A stretch of 64,000 nucleotides of DNA from assembly GCA_964632435.1 (NCBI GenBank), contig CAZWEJ010000002.1, positions 6,826 to 70,825 on the forward strand, written 5' to 3'. Positions 44,225-52,127 of the stretch are shown piece by piece. A program made the position numbers and the translations under genes. This DNA is from CAZWEJ01 sp964632435 (GTDB taxonomy: Bacteria; Patescibacteriota; Saccharimonadia; UBA4664; SCTI01). Numbering within the stretch: position 1 is the first letter of the stretch; each line of letters opens with the position of its first letter. The notes under the pieces were generated by a model. That model was given only the letters and a program-made list of their open reading frames with translations, made no database searches and was not told the DNA's origin.

Positions 44225-46720
44225 CTACGAAGTGAAGGTTACTGTGCCGCCGCTGGTATTTGAGCCGGGTCTTGTTGGTCCTGATCCGGAACCAGGAGCG
44301 GTTGGGGCTCCGGTGATGTAGGCATCTGGTCGCTTATACTCTACCCCTGCTTGATCACGGCGAGTAGATGGATCCGCGTGTGCAGGCAATGCTGAGGACC
44401 CACTCACATATTGCATATGTCCTGCTATATGACTACTGTGTTGTCCTAGTTCACCCCTGTCCGCAAGCTCTTTTAATGTTCCTAGTGCTCTACGATTGAA
44501 ATTGCTTCTTAAGCCAGGGCTTGAAGAGATAGAATCGAATATTGCACCTATATTAGCGTGTCTTTGCTCAAGTGTTTCTCCGCTCCCCATATTATCCCCT
44601 CGAGCATATCTTTCTATAGTAGTAGGGTCTAGATCTCCAAAGTCACCTGGCTTTATAGAACTCAATGCTTCGAATCCACCGCTGCCCCTTGTGATATCGG
44701 GAGCAGCGCTATCAATATCCCCATAGGCACTGTTGACTGCATCTCCGTACAACTGCTGCCCACCTGGTGCTGCAAGCATACTTCTTATGGTTTCATAGTC
44801 TCTGTATTGTGCTAATTTCTTAATTGCGAATTTTCTCGAAGCTGCATCTGCTCTGTAGCCCTTAGCTGTTCCACTTGCAATGGCAGTAAGGAGGCTCTTT
44901 TTCTGTGGAAAACTACTTCTTGCGGTGTCGTTTTCGAACTGCCTCTCAACGGCTTTCTGATCTTGATCAAATAGTTTGTTTTGAGCAGTCCCCACTCGGT
45001 TTCTGGCCTTAGCGGAATTCCATAAAAAGCCTCCTCCCGCAATTTTATTTTGCCATCTAGCTTTTGGACTGAAGCCAGTGATATTGGGATTGTAAGCTCT
45101 AAGAGCCCGATTTTTTCTGTCTTCGATTCGATCTTTATTCCAATCGCTTCCCTGGATACCTTTACTAGCTTTTGAACCAGCTTTAGTGGTAACCTCCCCA
45201 ATCTTTTTCATCATTCCTCCTGCCCATGAAAATGTGAATGGAACGGCAAGCAGCGGAAGTGCCAAACATAGCATTGCAACAATTGGACCTATAGACTGAA
45301 CAACCACTGTCGAATTAACGCTTAATGCAGATATTGCTGCAATTCGGCCCGCTGCAAAAAGAAGAATAATTAGTGGATACATCAAGAGTAGCCTAATAAA
45401 GAGGTCCATCCATTTTCTAAACAAGTTTTCGGTATTTGGTAGTGCCATTGCTGCAATAGCTATAGGGGCGCTCAAAACCAGTAAAACTAAGAGTACCTGC
45501 CTTAAAACAAGTGTTAACATCACCGCCGCTATACCTATAACCATCGGCAGAGCCGCCGCAAAAACACCAACAGCGGCAATTTGTGCGGTAAGCGCAATAG
45601 TTATTAATGTTGCCGCACCGAACATTACAAAACCGCCGATAATCTTCGCTTCTCCAGCTGCCTCATATCTAATATTGGGCATTATTTCGACCACGATATC
45701 ACGCAAGCCCTTGCCCAGAATATTTGTGACATCAATTGCAGCTGCCATTAAGACATATGACATCTGAATCAATATTGCCGCCACGATTAATTTCGGTAAT
45801 ATCTTCTTTGCGTTGTAGGCTTGTATGGAAAACAGGTTTCCAAAAATTACCACCATAAATACGATTACAAAGAATACGTTTGCTAGACTTCTCATCACAT
45901 TCCAAGCTGCATATTGAGGGTTATCGCTAGAGCTTGTATTGAAGGAAAGCGGATCCACTTCAAACATAGGGGCAATTAGTTTTGTCTCAACAAAGCCTAC
46001 AAACTCTGAGAAAACCTTTATTAATCCACAGACGACCCAGCCGAATCCTCCTTCCGTTGTACAGGCATTTTGAGCTTCTTCCTCAGGGGATGCTCCGGAG
46101 TCATTTGAGTCATTAGAGTCATTACTGTTTCTTTGGCCTACCCTTGCTTTAAATCTATCTAGTACATCTCCCTTAGTAGCGTTTAATATTTGGATATTTT
46201 TTTCCCCGCCACGACCGCTAAGGCCATCAGGGGCACAATTTCGACCAATTGCAGTTAGCGTAGAAGCAACAATTTTTCCTGTAAATTTCTCCTTAGAATC
46301 AAAATTCTCACTTAGTTGGATGTCTACGTCGAACCAATGAGTCTCCATTATCTGATCCGACTCATCGCCTGAACCATAACAATTTATTTCACCGCGATAT
46401 TTAGCAATCTTGGTATTCTTGTTATAACCTTCAGAACCGTTTGCTAGTAAAAAGTCATATTTTTGACCCTGTTTTCCCCACCCGACGGCGTGGATTGTGG
46501 CGTTTCTTAATCCAGCTGGATTTCCAGATCTTATGGCCTCTTTAATTATTCCTGCTTGATCTTTGTCATAGGCAAAGATGTACATTTCCTCAGCTTGAGC
46601 CTGAGTTGCAAGCTGAGGGATAAGTAAGAATGCAATTGCACCAATGAGTGCAAAAACGGTTCTTTTTATAAGGCCCACCTTCATAAGCATAAGTGTAATA
46701 GATTTTTTGATGGAATGCAT
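44225..46720 (-). CDS. VirB6/TrbL-like polytopic membrane protein 2
   Basis: About 831 residues from ATG 46720 (a TTG at 46741 is in frame). Signal peptide (FALIGAIAFLLIPQLATQAQA), then an extracytoplasmic domain of about 170 residues with three or four cysteines, absent from its paralogue, an NDS-repeat linker, about seven transmembrane helices (about 270-510) with the conserved ALPNTENLFRKWMDLFIRLLLMYP motif, and a 300-residue charged cytoplasmic tail ending in G/P/T-rich sequence. First gene of the minus-strand secretion operon, divergent from the pilin array. Confidence 0.84.
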   Translation of the reverse strand: MHSIKKSITLMLMKVGLIKRTVFALIGAIAFLLIPQLATQAQAEEMYIFAYDKDQAGIIKEAIRSGNPAGLRNATIHAVGWGKQGQKYDFLLANGSEGYNKNTKIAKYRGEINCYGSGDESDQIMETHWFDVDIQLSENFDSKEKFTGKIVASTLTAIGRNCAPDGLSGRGGEKNIQILNATKGDVLDRFKARVGQRNSNDSNDSNDSGASPEEEAQNACTTEGGFGWVVCGLIKVFSEFVGFVETKLIAPMFEVDPLSFNTSSSDNPQYAAWNVMRSLANVFFVIVFMVVIFGNLFSIQAYNAKKILPKLIVAAILIQMSYVLMAAAIDVTNILGKGLRDIVVEIMPNIRYEAAGEAKIIGGFVMFGAATLITIALTAQIAAVGVFAAALPMVIGIAAVMLTLVLRQVLLVLLVLSAPIAIAAMALPNTENLFRKWMDLFIRLLLMYPLIILLFAAGRIAAISALSVNSTVVVQSIGPIVAMLCLALPLLAVPFTFSWAGGMMKKIGEVTTKAGSKASKGIQGSDWNKDRIEDRKNRALRAYNPNITGFSPKARWQNKIAGGGFLWNSAKARNRVGTAQNKLFDQDQKAVERQFENDTARSSFPQKKSLLTAIASGTAKGYRADAASRKFAIKKLAQYRDYETIRSMLAAPGGQQLYGDAVNSAYGDIDSAAPDITRGSGGFEALSSIKPGDFGDLDPTTIERYARGDNMGSGETLEQRHANIGAIFDSISSSPGLRSNFNRRALGTLKELADRGELGQHSSHIAGHMQYVSGSSALPAHADPSTRRDQAGVEYKRPDAYITGAPTAPGSGSGPTRPGSNTSGGTVTFTS

Positions 46721-46749
46721 CTGGTGTGTAAAAAAGGTCAAATCTGTAA

Positions 46750-46755
46750 TAGAAT
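46750..46755 (+). promoter_or_regulatory. -10 element TAGAAT of the pilin array
   Basis: TAGAAT ends 7 nt before the ATG of the first pilin gene, which predicts transcription starting at or next to the start codon. Confidence 0.5.
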
Positions 46756-46762
46756 AAGCGCA

Positions 46763-47209
46763 ATGAAAAAAATAATACTTTTTGCAATAGTAGTGCTCTT
46801 TACAGCACTAAATACTGCGCCAGTTAAAGCCTTTTCTTATGGTGTGCAATCCGAAAACGGATTTAAGCTATCCGCACTTACTGCTAAGCAGTGTAGAGAA
46901 AAAGGTGGTGTGCCAGTCAGTGGAGTGTTTGGTCCAGATACAAACTGTATTGGTAGCGGAAGCCAGAATCCTATTTTTGCTATGATCTCAATTTTTCTGC
47001 AATTCGCAATTGCTATGTTCGCCCTGAGTTTAGTTGCAATACTTGTTTTCGCGGGCATTAGATATATTGCGTCCGGAGGGAACCCCGATGATGTAAAGGA
47101 AGCAAAAAATCTAATCAAGGCAGTTCTTACCGCCTTAGTTCTATTTGCTATCATGTTTGCAGTTCTTAGGTTGATAATACCCGAAGGCGTTGGAGTATTT
47201 CGTACATGA
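46763..47209 (+). CDS. VirB2-like pilin 1
   Basis: 148 residues from ATG 46763. Signal peptide (ILFAIVVLFTALNTAPVKA), a short extracytoplasmic loop with a cysteine pair (CREKGGVP to DTNC), then two transmembrane helices joined by the family turn GIRYIASGGNPDDVKEAKNLI. This is the most divergent member of the array in the turn. Ends with a 4-nt overlap into pilin 2. Confidence 0.85.
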   Translation: MKKIILFAIVVLFTALNTAPVKAFSYGVQSENGFKLSALTAKQCREKGGVPVSGVFGPDTNCIGSGSQNPIFAMISIFLQFAIAMFALSLVAILVFAGIRYIASGGNPDDVKEAKNLIKAVLTALVLFAIMFAVLRLIIPEGVGVFRT

Positions 47210-47496
47210 AGTTAGCACAGGTGGTACCAAGTTTATATCGGGGTGTAGACAAATTCGATAGCATTAATGACTTCCTAATAATTCTTGCCAACCTTATTCA
47301 AATAGGCCTCTTCTTATCAGGAGTTCTTGCTGTGATATTTATTTCATGGTCAGGAATACAGTACATTACGTCTCAGGGTGATCCAGGAAGAGTTCAATCT
47401 GCAAAAAGTGGTATGCGTAATGCCGTCGTTGGCCTTGTGCTCGCGGCCGGGTCCTACCTATTAGTAAATTTCTTTGCAAGGCAGCTTTTAGGATGA
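47206..47496 (+). CDS. VirB2-like pilin 2, without signal peptide
   Basis: 96 residues. Two transmembrane helices around GIQYITSQGDPGRVQSAKSGM, but no signal peptide and no cysteine: the N-terminus is amphipathic (LYRGVDKFDSINDFLII). May be an assembly-linked variant. Overlaps both neighbours by 4 nt (ATGA). Confidence 0.82.
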   Translation: MKLAQVVPSLYRGVDKFDSINDFLIILANLIQIGLFLSGVLAVIFISWSGIQYITSQGDPGRVQSAKSGMRNAVVGLVLAAGSYLLVNFFARQLLG

Positions 47497-47870
47497 AAAA
47501 GATATCACTAGGCTTTATGGGGCTTGCATACTTTATTTTTGTGCCTGCAGCAAGAGCGGCTGACAAGTGCTATGACTCGAGCGGTAAATTACAGGACTAC
47601 TGTAAGCTAGACAAGGCGGAAACACTTGGGTTTGTGGACCAATCATTTACCACTGTTGCCACAAATATAGTTAATATACTAGGGATCATAGCTGGTGTAC
47701 TCTCAGTGCTTTTCTTGATCATTGGCGGAATCAGCTACATTACTTCCGAGGGAGATCCGGCAAAGCTTAAGGGGGCAAAAAGTACCGTGCTTTATGCCGT
47801 GATTGGTTTGGCGGTTTCAATTTTAGCCCCGCTTATAGTAGGTTATGTGTTAGAATTCAGTCCCAAGTAG
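47493..47870 (+). CDS. VirB2-like pilin 3
   Basis: 125 residues. Signal peptide (GLAYFIFVPAARA), cysteine pair (KCYDSSGKLQDYCK), two helices with GGISYITSEGDPAKLKGAKSTVLY between them. Belongs to the array by the conserved turn and length. Confidence 0.87.
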   Translation: MKKISLGFMGLAYFIFVPAARAADKCYDSSGKLQDYCKLDKAETLGFVDQSFTTVATNIVNILGIIAGVLSVLFLIIGGISYITSEGDPAKLKGAKSTVLYAVIGLAVSILAPLIVGYVLEFSPK

Positions 47871-47907
47871 CTTTACACCACAGATTGCAACAGATACAAT
47901 TTTGGTA

Positions 47908-48369
47908 ATGGTTAACTTTTTTAAAAGATATATATTTATATCAATATTTGCTTTAGGGTGTATTTCGTTAATTCCGGCAGTTGCCTCTGCCGAGAACGCC
48001 ATCAATACAAGCATTTGTAAAAGCTTTTATGATGCTCAAAAGAATCTGGATCCAGGCGAAAAGAAAGCCAATCCGCCAGCTGGTTGTGAAGGTCAGAATC
48101 CGGGTGGGCAGCTTCTTGATAAAGTTCAAGGGGATCCAAGTGGAGCCGGGTATATAAAAACTCTATTAAATGGGTTTATTTACGCCGCCGGAATCGTTTG
48201 TCTTATTTTCCTTCTCCTTGGCAGCATTCGGTACCTCACATCAAGCGGCAACTCTGCTCGAATTCAACAGGCAAAAGATACCGTGTTATACTCAATTATC
48301 GGATTAGTAATTGTTGCGTTAGCAATCCCAATATCCGATTATGTAATAGGTATATTTCGGCAACCATGA
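47908..48369 (+). CDS. VirB2-like pilin 4
   Basis: 153 residues from ATG 47908. Signal peptide (ISIFALGCISLIPAVASA), a longer loop of about 60 residues with a cysteine pair (ICKSF to AGCEG), two helices around GSIRYLTSSGNSARIQQAKDT. Separated from pilin 3 by 37 nt, and its stop overlaps the next start by 4 nt. Confidence 0.87.
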   Translation: MVNFFKRYIFISIFALGCISLIPAVASAENAINTSICKSFYDAQKNLDPGEKKANPPAGCEGQNPGGQLLDKVQGDPSGAGYIKTLLNGFIYAAGIVCLIFLLLGSIRYLTSSGNSARIQQAKDTVLYSIIGLVIVALAIPISDYVIGIFRQP

Positions 48370-48716
48370 AAACCAAACTTTTATACTCAGCAGCACTAAT
48401 TCAAACCTTAATTCCTGCATCAGCCCTTGCAGTTGATACAGACTCTCAGTGTGAGGGTGCCCAGGCGGTTGGTGGAGCTTGCACTAAGGCTGGGCTCGAT
48501 GCCTCACTAGAAAGGATCCTCTCAACGCTTTTCTTTATAATTGGATCTATAGCAGTTATTTTTCTGTTGATCGGGGCCATTCGTTATATTACCTCTACTG
48601 GAGACGCCACAAGAATAAAGCAAGCTAAAGATACTATTTTTTACGCCATAGCTGGGCTTATTGTTGCTATCGTGGCACAGGCGCTAGTAAGCTTTGTAAT
48701 ATCGAGGCTGAGTTAA
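48366..48716 (+). CDS. VirB2-like pilin 5
   Basis: 116 residues from ATG 48366 (ATGA overlap with the previous stop). Signal peptide, cysteine pair (QCEGAQAVGGACT), two helices with GAIRYITSTGDATRIKQAKDT. Pilins 5, 6 and 7 are closest to each other. Confidence 0.88.
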   Translation: MKTKLLYSAALIQTLIPASALAVDTDSQCEGAQAVGGACTKAGLDASLERILSTLFFIIGSIAVIFLLIGAIRYITSTGDATRIKQAKDTIFYAIAGLIVAIVAQALVSFVISRLS

Positions 48717-49126
48717 TGAAGAAACTTTTATCTGTTTTATTGACGCTAACATTCACAGCTACTCTCTTCTCGCCAGTGTCCAGTCTTGCTGCTTTAACTG
48801 CTACCGAAAAACAATTGTGCACAGGGAGCAATAATCAAGTTGTTGGAACGGGACCAGATGAAAAGTGTGTACCTAAAACCGGAAAAACACTTACTGGCGC
48901 AGATAGTTATCTGACGGATATTATTAATTTACTTCTATTTCTAGCGGGAGCTATAGCTGTTATCGTCATTATTATAGGTGGCATTAGGTATATAACCTCC
49001 ACTGGCGATGCAATGAGAATTAAACAGGCCAAAGATACTATTTTGTACGGTATTGTTGGGTTGATCATCGCAATTTTCGCTTACGCAATCGTAAATAGCC
49101 TTGTGTGGCAATTAACAGGAACCTAA
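48716..49126 (+). CDS. VirB2-like pilin 6
   Basis: 136 residues, start sharing one base with the previous stop (TAATG). Signal peptide (LLTLTFTATLFSPVSSLAA), cysteine pair (LCTGSNN to EKCVP), helices around GGIRYITSTGDAMRIKQAKDT. Confidence 0.88.
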   Translation: MKKLLSVLLTLTFTATLFSPVSSLAALTATEKQLCTGSNNQVVGTGPDEKCVPKTGKTLTGADSYLTDIINLLLFLAGAIAVIVIIIGGIRYITSTGDAMRIKQAKDTILYGIVGLIIAIFAYAIVNSLVWQLTGT

Positions 49127-49479
49127 TGAGAAAAACCAAATTTGTGATTTATAGCTTGTTATTATTTCCCTCTTTTGCCCTTGCCCAATTAGGCGAAGGC
49201 GTTGACTCAACGAAACCACCGGTAAATGCGGAAGGAAAAGAAGTTGTGCCAACAAATCTATGGCAAGAGATTGATACAATAACCAACCTTTTACTTTTTT
49301 TAGCAGGTGCAGTAGCAGTAATAGTGATAATTTTTGGTGGATTTAGGTATATTACCTCTACGGGAGATCCGGCAAGAGTTAAGCAGGCAAAGGATACAAT
49401 AGTCTATGGCATCATTGGGTTGATAGTAGCAATCCTTGCCTACGCTATTGTGCGTTTTATAACCACCCAACTCAAATAA
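49126..49479 (+). CDS. VirB2-like pilin 7
   Basis: 117 residues from ATG 49126 (TAATG overlap). Signal peptide (FVIYSLLLFPSFALA), no cysteine in the mature loop, helices around GGFRYITSTGDPARVKQAKDT. Last gene of the overlapping run. Confidence 0.88.
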   Translation: MRKTKFVIYSLLLFPSFALAQLGEGVDSTKPPVNAEGKEVVPTNLWQEIDTITNLLLFLAGAVAVIVIIFGGFRYITSTGDPARVKQAKDTIVYGIIGLIVAILAYAIVRFITTQLK

Positions 49480-49491
49480 AGCATAACAGGT

Positions 49492-49519
49492 TTGATTTTA
49501 ATCTGGAGCGTGGTATACT
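49492..49519 (+). promoter_or_regulatory. Promoter of pilin 8
   Basis: TTGATT (49492-49497) and extended -10 TGG plus TATACT (49514-49519) with a 16-nt spacer, 38 nt before the start codon. A separate, strong-looking promoter. Confidence 0.65.
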
Positions 49520-49557
49520 CGGCTCAAAGATAGGAATTAACCATAAAAAGGAAAAAA

Positions 49558-49974
49558 ATGAATTTATCAGTATCATCAGCTATAGAAAAAGCCGGAAAAG
49601 GAGCTATCTATCTAGGTACTTTTATGCCGGTTGCGGCTCTAGCTCAAACAGAACCAACCTGTAACCCTCAAACAGGAGGAGCAACAGGTGGCGCAGATTG
49701 CGCGAAGGCAACATCACAACCTGAATCATTGTTCGCAACGGGAGGAGTCTTCCAGACAGTTTCAAACGTTCTCATTTTCTTGGTGGGAGCGGTTGCTGTT
49801 ATCATGCTCATCTGGGGTGGATTACAATATGTCATATCTGCCGGCGATTCGAAGAGGGTCGAAAGTGCAAAAAGTACCATTCTCTATTCCATAATAGGAA
49901 TTGTAGTTGCACTTCTTGCATTTGCGATTGTAAACTTTGTTACCACGCAGTTAAGTGCAACTCCAACAACTTAG
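49558..49974 (+). CDS. VirB2-like pilin 8, likely major pilin
   Basis: 138 residues. N-terminus with a weaker hydrophobic leader (AIYLGTFMPVAALAQ), cysteine pair (TCNPQTGG to GADCAK), helices around GGLQYVISAGDSKRVESAKST. Unlike the others it is set 78 nt apart, has its own promoter and Shine-Dalgarno (AAAAGGA), and is followed by a strong terminator. High, independent expression is expected, as for the main subunit of a pilus; this role is inferred. Confidence 0.87.
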   Translation: MNLSVSSAIEKAGKGAIYLGTFMPVAALAQTEPTCNPQTGGATGGADCAKATSQPESLFATGGVFQTVSNVLIFLVGAVAVIMLIWGGLQYVISAGDSKRVESAKSTILYSIIGIVVALLAFAIVNFVTTQLSATPTT

Positions 49975-49998
49975 AAAACTCACTCTATTTTAAAGACT

Positions 49999-50022
49999 AC
50001 CCGCTTCGGCGGGTTTCTTTTT
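49999..50022 (+). terminator. Terminator of the pilin array
   Basis: ACCCGC-TTCG-GCGGGT hairpin (UUCG-type tetraloop) followed by a T-rich tract. Confidence 0.92.
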
Positions 50023-50069
50023 GCTCCATTGTCAACTTCCAACGCCTCCAACCAACTTCCTCCACCACT

Positions 50070-50094
50070 AAAGAAGCCCCTTACGGGGCCGCTT
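50070..50094 (-). terminator. Terminator of the hsp20 gene
   Basis: GCCCC/GGGGC hairpin with a 4-nt loop (50076-50080 with 50085-50089), followed on the minus strand by TTCTTT. Confidence 0.75.
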
Positions 50095-50116
50095 TAGTAC
50101 TTGAACAAAAACTAAC

Positions 50117-50554
50117 TTAACTGGCTACTACTCGGATCTTCTTGACCTTATCCTGAATGATCTTTGGTATAGCGATGCTCAACACACCATTCTTGAGGCT
50201 AGCCTCTGCCTTATCGGCATTTACGCTAACTGGCATGATGATTGATCGGCTAAATGCTCCCCAGTAGCACTCTTGTACGTAGTAGTTCTCGCGCTCAACA
50301 ACGCTCTCCTCTACTCGCTCGCCGCGAATAGTAACTACGTCCTCAGCGATAGCAACCTCAAGGTTCTTGGGATCAACACCCGCGATAGGAGCCTTAATAA
50401 CTACGCTTTCCTTCGTCTGATAGACATCTACTGCTAGCTGGCCTTCAACCTCGGCATCTCCTGCCTCTTCGTTTAGCCAGTCTCCGTTTACTTCTTCGTC
50501 GTTCAGAAATTCATCCTGTAAGACGCTTTCATCGTTGGTCTTCTTTGCCACCAC
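50117..50554 (-). CDS. Hsp20/alpha-crystallin small heat-shock protein
   Basis: 145 residues. An acidic N-terminal arm (about 1-37), then the alpha-crystallin domain (AVDVYQTKESVVIKAPIAGVDPKNLEVAI, FSRSIIMPVSVNADKAEASLKNGVLSIAIPK) with the A-x-L-x-N-G-V-L signature. ATP-independent holdase. GTG start after GGGAG; a second GTG follows immediately. Single-gene unit with its own terminator. Confidence 0.93.
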   Translation of the reverse strand: MVAKKTNDESVLQDEFLNDEEVNGDWLNEEAGDAEVEGQLAVDVYQTKESVVIKAPIAGVDPKNLEVAIAEDVVTIRGERVEESVVERENYYVQECYWGAFSRSIIMPVSVNADKAEASLKNGVLSIAIPKIIQDKVKKIRVVAS

Positions 50555-50748
50555 AGTTCTCCCTTACTTATGCGGGCGAGGTCGATACCCTCTATGCGTC
50601 TCCACCCGTCTTGAGCATATTATATGCACATCTCATATAGGAGCGCAACAGCACAGCCGTTTTGACGAAATAAATAGTTCAATTTTAATGATTTTTTAAT
50701 TAATTGACGCGTAATCATTAATTAATGTGGCTCAGTTAGGCTAAATGC

Positions 50749-51402
50749 ATGTTGAGCAAATTGGCCAGACTTATCGCTCACCCGCTCTGCGTTGGTTGCA
50801 ATCGCGAAGGCATTGAGTTGTGCGCAGCCTGCGTTGGAAAAATTGAGCCACCGCTACCGCGATGCACCTATTGTAAAAAGCACAATAAAAAGTTGGTGTG
50901 CAACGAGTGCAAACTAACAACCGGCGTGCATGAAATTTACGTGGCAGGACTATACACCGGCATATTGAGAGACGTTGTTGGTGGCATCAAATTTACTCAT
51001 CAGAAATACATGCTTGCGCCAGCTGCTAAGCTATTGGCAGAACGAATTAATTCCAAAGCCGACGATTTTGACATAATTGTTCCGGTTCCCACTTCCCCTT
51101 CACGCATTAGGCAACGAGGTTTTGATCATACAAAAGAATTAGCCAAGTGTATGTCGAAGCTGCTCAATATTGAATCTAGTAGCATTCTATATAGACTTAA
51201 CTCTAATCGCCAAGTTGGTCAAAATCGTGAAAAAAGGCTTTCGCAAGCCAAAAAACAATTCAATTTTTCTCAACATGCACCTGGGAGCGTTTTATTGGTG
51301 GACGACGTTATAACTACGGGAGCTACTATCGCCGCATGCGCTTCCCTACTTAGAGCAGCCGGCGCAAAAGAAGTAACTGTTGCGGCATTGGCTCAAGATT
51401 AA
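50749..51402 (+). CDS. comF: ComF family phosphoribosyltransferase-like protein
   Basis: 217 residues. The N-terminus has eight cysteines in four pairs (Cys14/17, 25/28, 39/42, 51/54), a double zinc-ribbon; the C-terminal PRTase fold carries VLLVDDVITTGATI. ComF is needed for natural DNA uptake in several bacteria. Relevant here because CPR cells often scavenge nucleic acid. A weak -10-like TAGGCT ends 6 nt before the ATG. Confidence 0.92.
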   Translation: MLSKLARLIAHPLCVGCNREGIELCAACVGKIEPPLPRCTYCKKHNKKLVCNECKLTTGVHEIYVAGLYTGILRDVVGGIKFTHQKYMLAPAAKLLAERINSKADDFDIIVPVPTSPSRIRQRGFDHTKELAKCMSKLLNIESSSILYRLNSNRQVGQNREKRLSQAKKQFNFSQHAPGSVLLVDDVITTGATIAACASLLRAAGAKEVTVAALAQD

Positions 51403-51410
51403 ATAATTGC

Positions 51411-51503
51411 TGGCGGAGAGGGAGAGATTCGAACTCTCGCGGGGGATTGCTCCCCCCTACAGGTTTAGCAAACCCGCCCCTTCAGCCACTTGGGTACCTC
51501 TCC
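51411..51503 (-). tRNA. tRNA-Ser(GCT)
   Basis: Class II tRNA with 7-bp acceptor stem GGAGAGG/CCTCTCC, long variable arm, anticodon GCT in TTTGCTAAA and encoded 3' CCA. Lies 8 nt after comF. Confidence 0.95.
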
Positions 51504-51701
51504 ATGTTGTGGCTACAGATGAGATCATACAGGAATGAGCCTTTCTGATCAATGCAAAAGAAGTGTTTGACATAATCATTTTGAAGAAGGATACTGTGCT
51601 TGTAAGAGTCGTTGCCCAAACAAGGAGACGACTAAATGTACCTAAAGGATGGCGAGGTTTCCATGATGCCGAGGTAGCAATCATGGAAAGGAGTAGGCCT
51701 C

Positions 51702-51899
51702 TTGGCCATCACCAACTTCGCTGATCCCCCAAACGACCGTAATGAGCTTGAGCTGGCTTTCAGTGATCCTCCTCGTGGGATTGCCGTTCACACCAGTTAC
51801 TACCGCGACGACGAGTGTTGCGTCCGCTTCACCTTCATTGCACCTATCGAGCTCACCGCCTTCGTTCCCGCACCGCCCGACCCCTGCCGTACGCAGTAA
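51702..51899 (+). CDS. Possible small protein of unknown function
   Basis: 65 residues from a TTG start with AAAGGAG about nine bases upstream. No recognised family; sequence is rich in P, D and aromatic residues with two adjacent cysteines (DDECCVRF). A GC-rich hairpin follows its stop. Reality is uncertain. Confidence 0.35.
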   Translation: MAITNFADPPNDRNELELAFSDPPRGIAVHTSYYRDDECCVRFTFIAPIELTAFVPAPPDPCRTQ

Positions 51900-51928
51900 G
51901 TAAACGGACCGCTGGATCGTGCAGTAAA

Positions 51929-51959
51929 AGCGCCCCAAAGCATGATGCTGAGGGGCGCT
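51929..51959 (+). terminator. GC-rich hairpin after the small ORF
   Basis: 8-bp stem AGCGCCCC/GGGGCGCT with a second small stem (AGCA/TGCT) in its loop; only a weak T-rich sequence follows, so terminator function is possible rather than clear. Confidence 0.5.
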
Positions 51960-51972
51960 CCTTAATTATTGC

Positions 51973-52027
51973 TGGCGGAGAGGGTGGGATTCGAACCCAC
52001 GATACCGTTTCCGGTATACCGCTTTTC
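51973..52027 (-). tRNA. Partial tRNA-Ser 3' half at a scaffold gap
   Basis: 55 bases identical to the 3' portion of the tRNA-Ser(CGA) just beyond the gap, cut off by the N run. Either a second tRNA-Ser gene or an assembly duplication. Confidence 0.6.
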
Positions 52028-52127
52028 NNNNNNNNNNNNNNNNNNNNNNNNNNNNNNNNNNNNNNNNNNNNNNNNNNNNNNNNNNNNNNNNNNNNNNNNN
52101 NNNNNNNNNNNNNNNNNNNNNNNNNNN
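52028..52127. other. Scaffold gap, 100 N
   Basis: Exactly 100 N, flanked on both sides by the same 55-base tRNA-Ser sequence. Confidence 0.99.

Larger units (their letters stand above)
51504..51972. other. Region between two tRNA-Ser genes
   Basis: About 470 bp with no recognised gene family. It holds a 13-codon ORF behind AAGGAG (51636-51677), the TTG-started ORF at 51702 and a GC-rich hairpin (51929-51959). Confidence 0.5.

Noticed and set aside
46081..46135. Short AGTCATT-type repeat as a slippage switch
   Set aside because: It encodes only three NDS units in a linker; the tract is too short and imperfect to argue for phase variation.
46763..49974. Reading the eight small genes as type IV (PilA-like) pilins
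   Set aside because: They have cleavable signal peptides and two transmembrane helices rather than a class III leader with a single N-terminal helix, so VirB2-like fits better.
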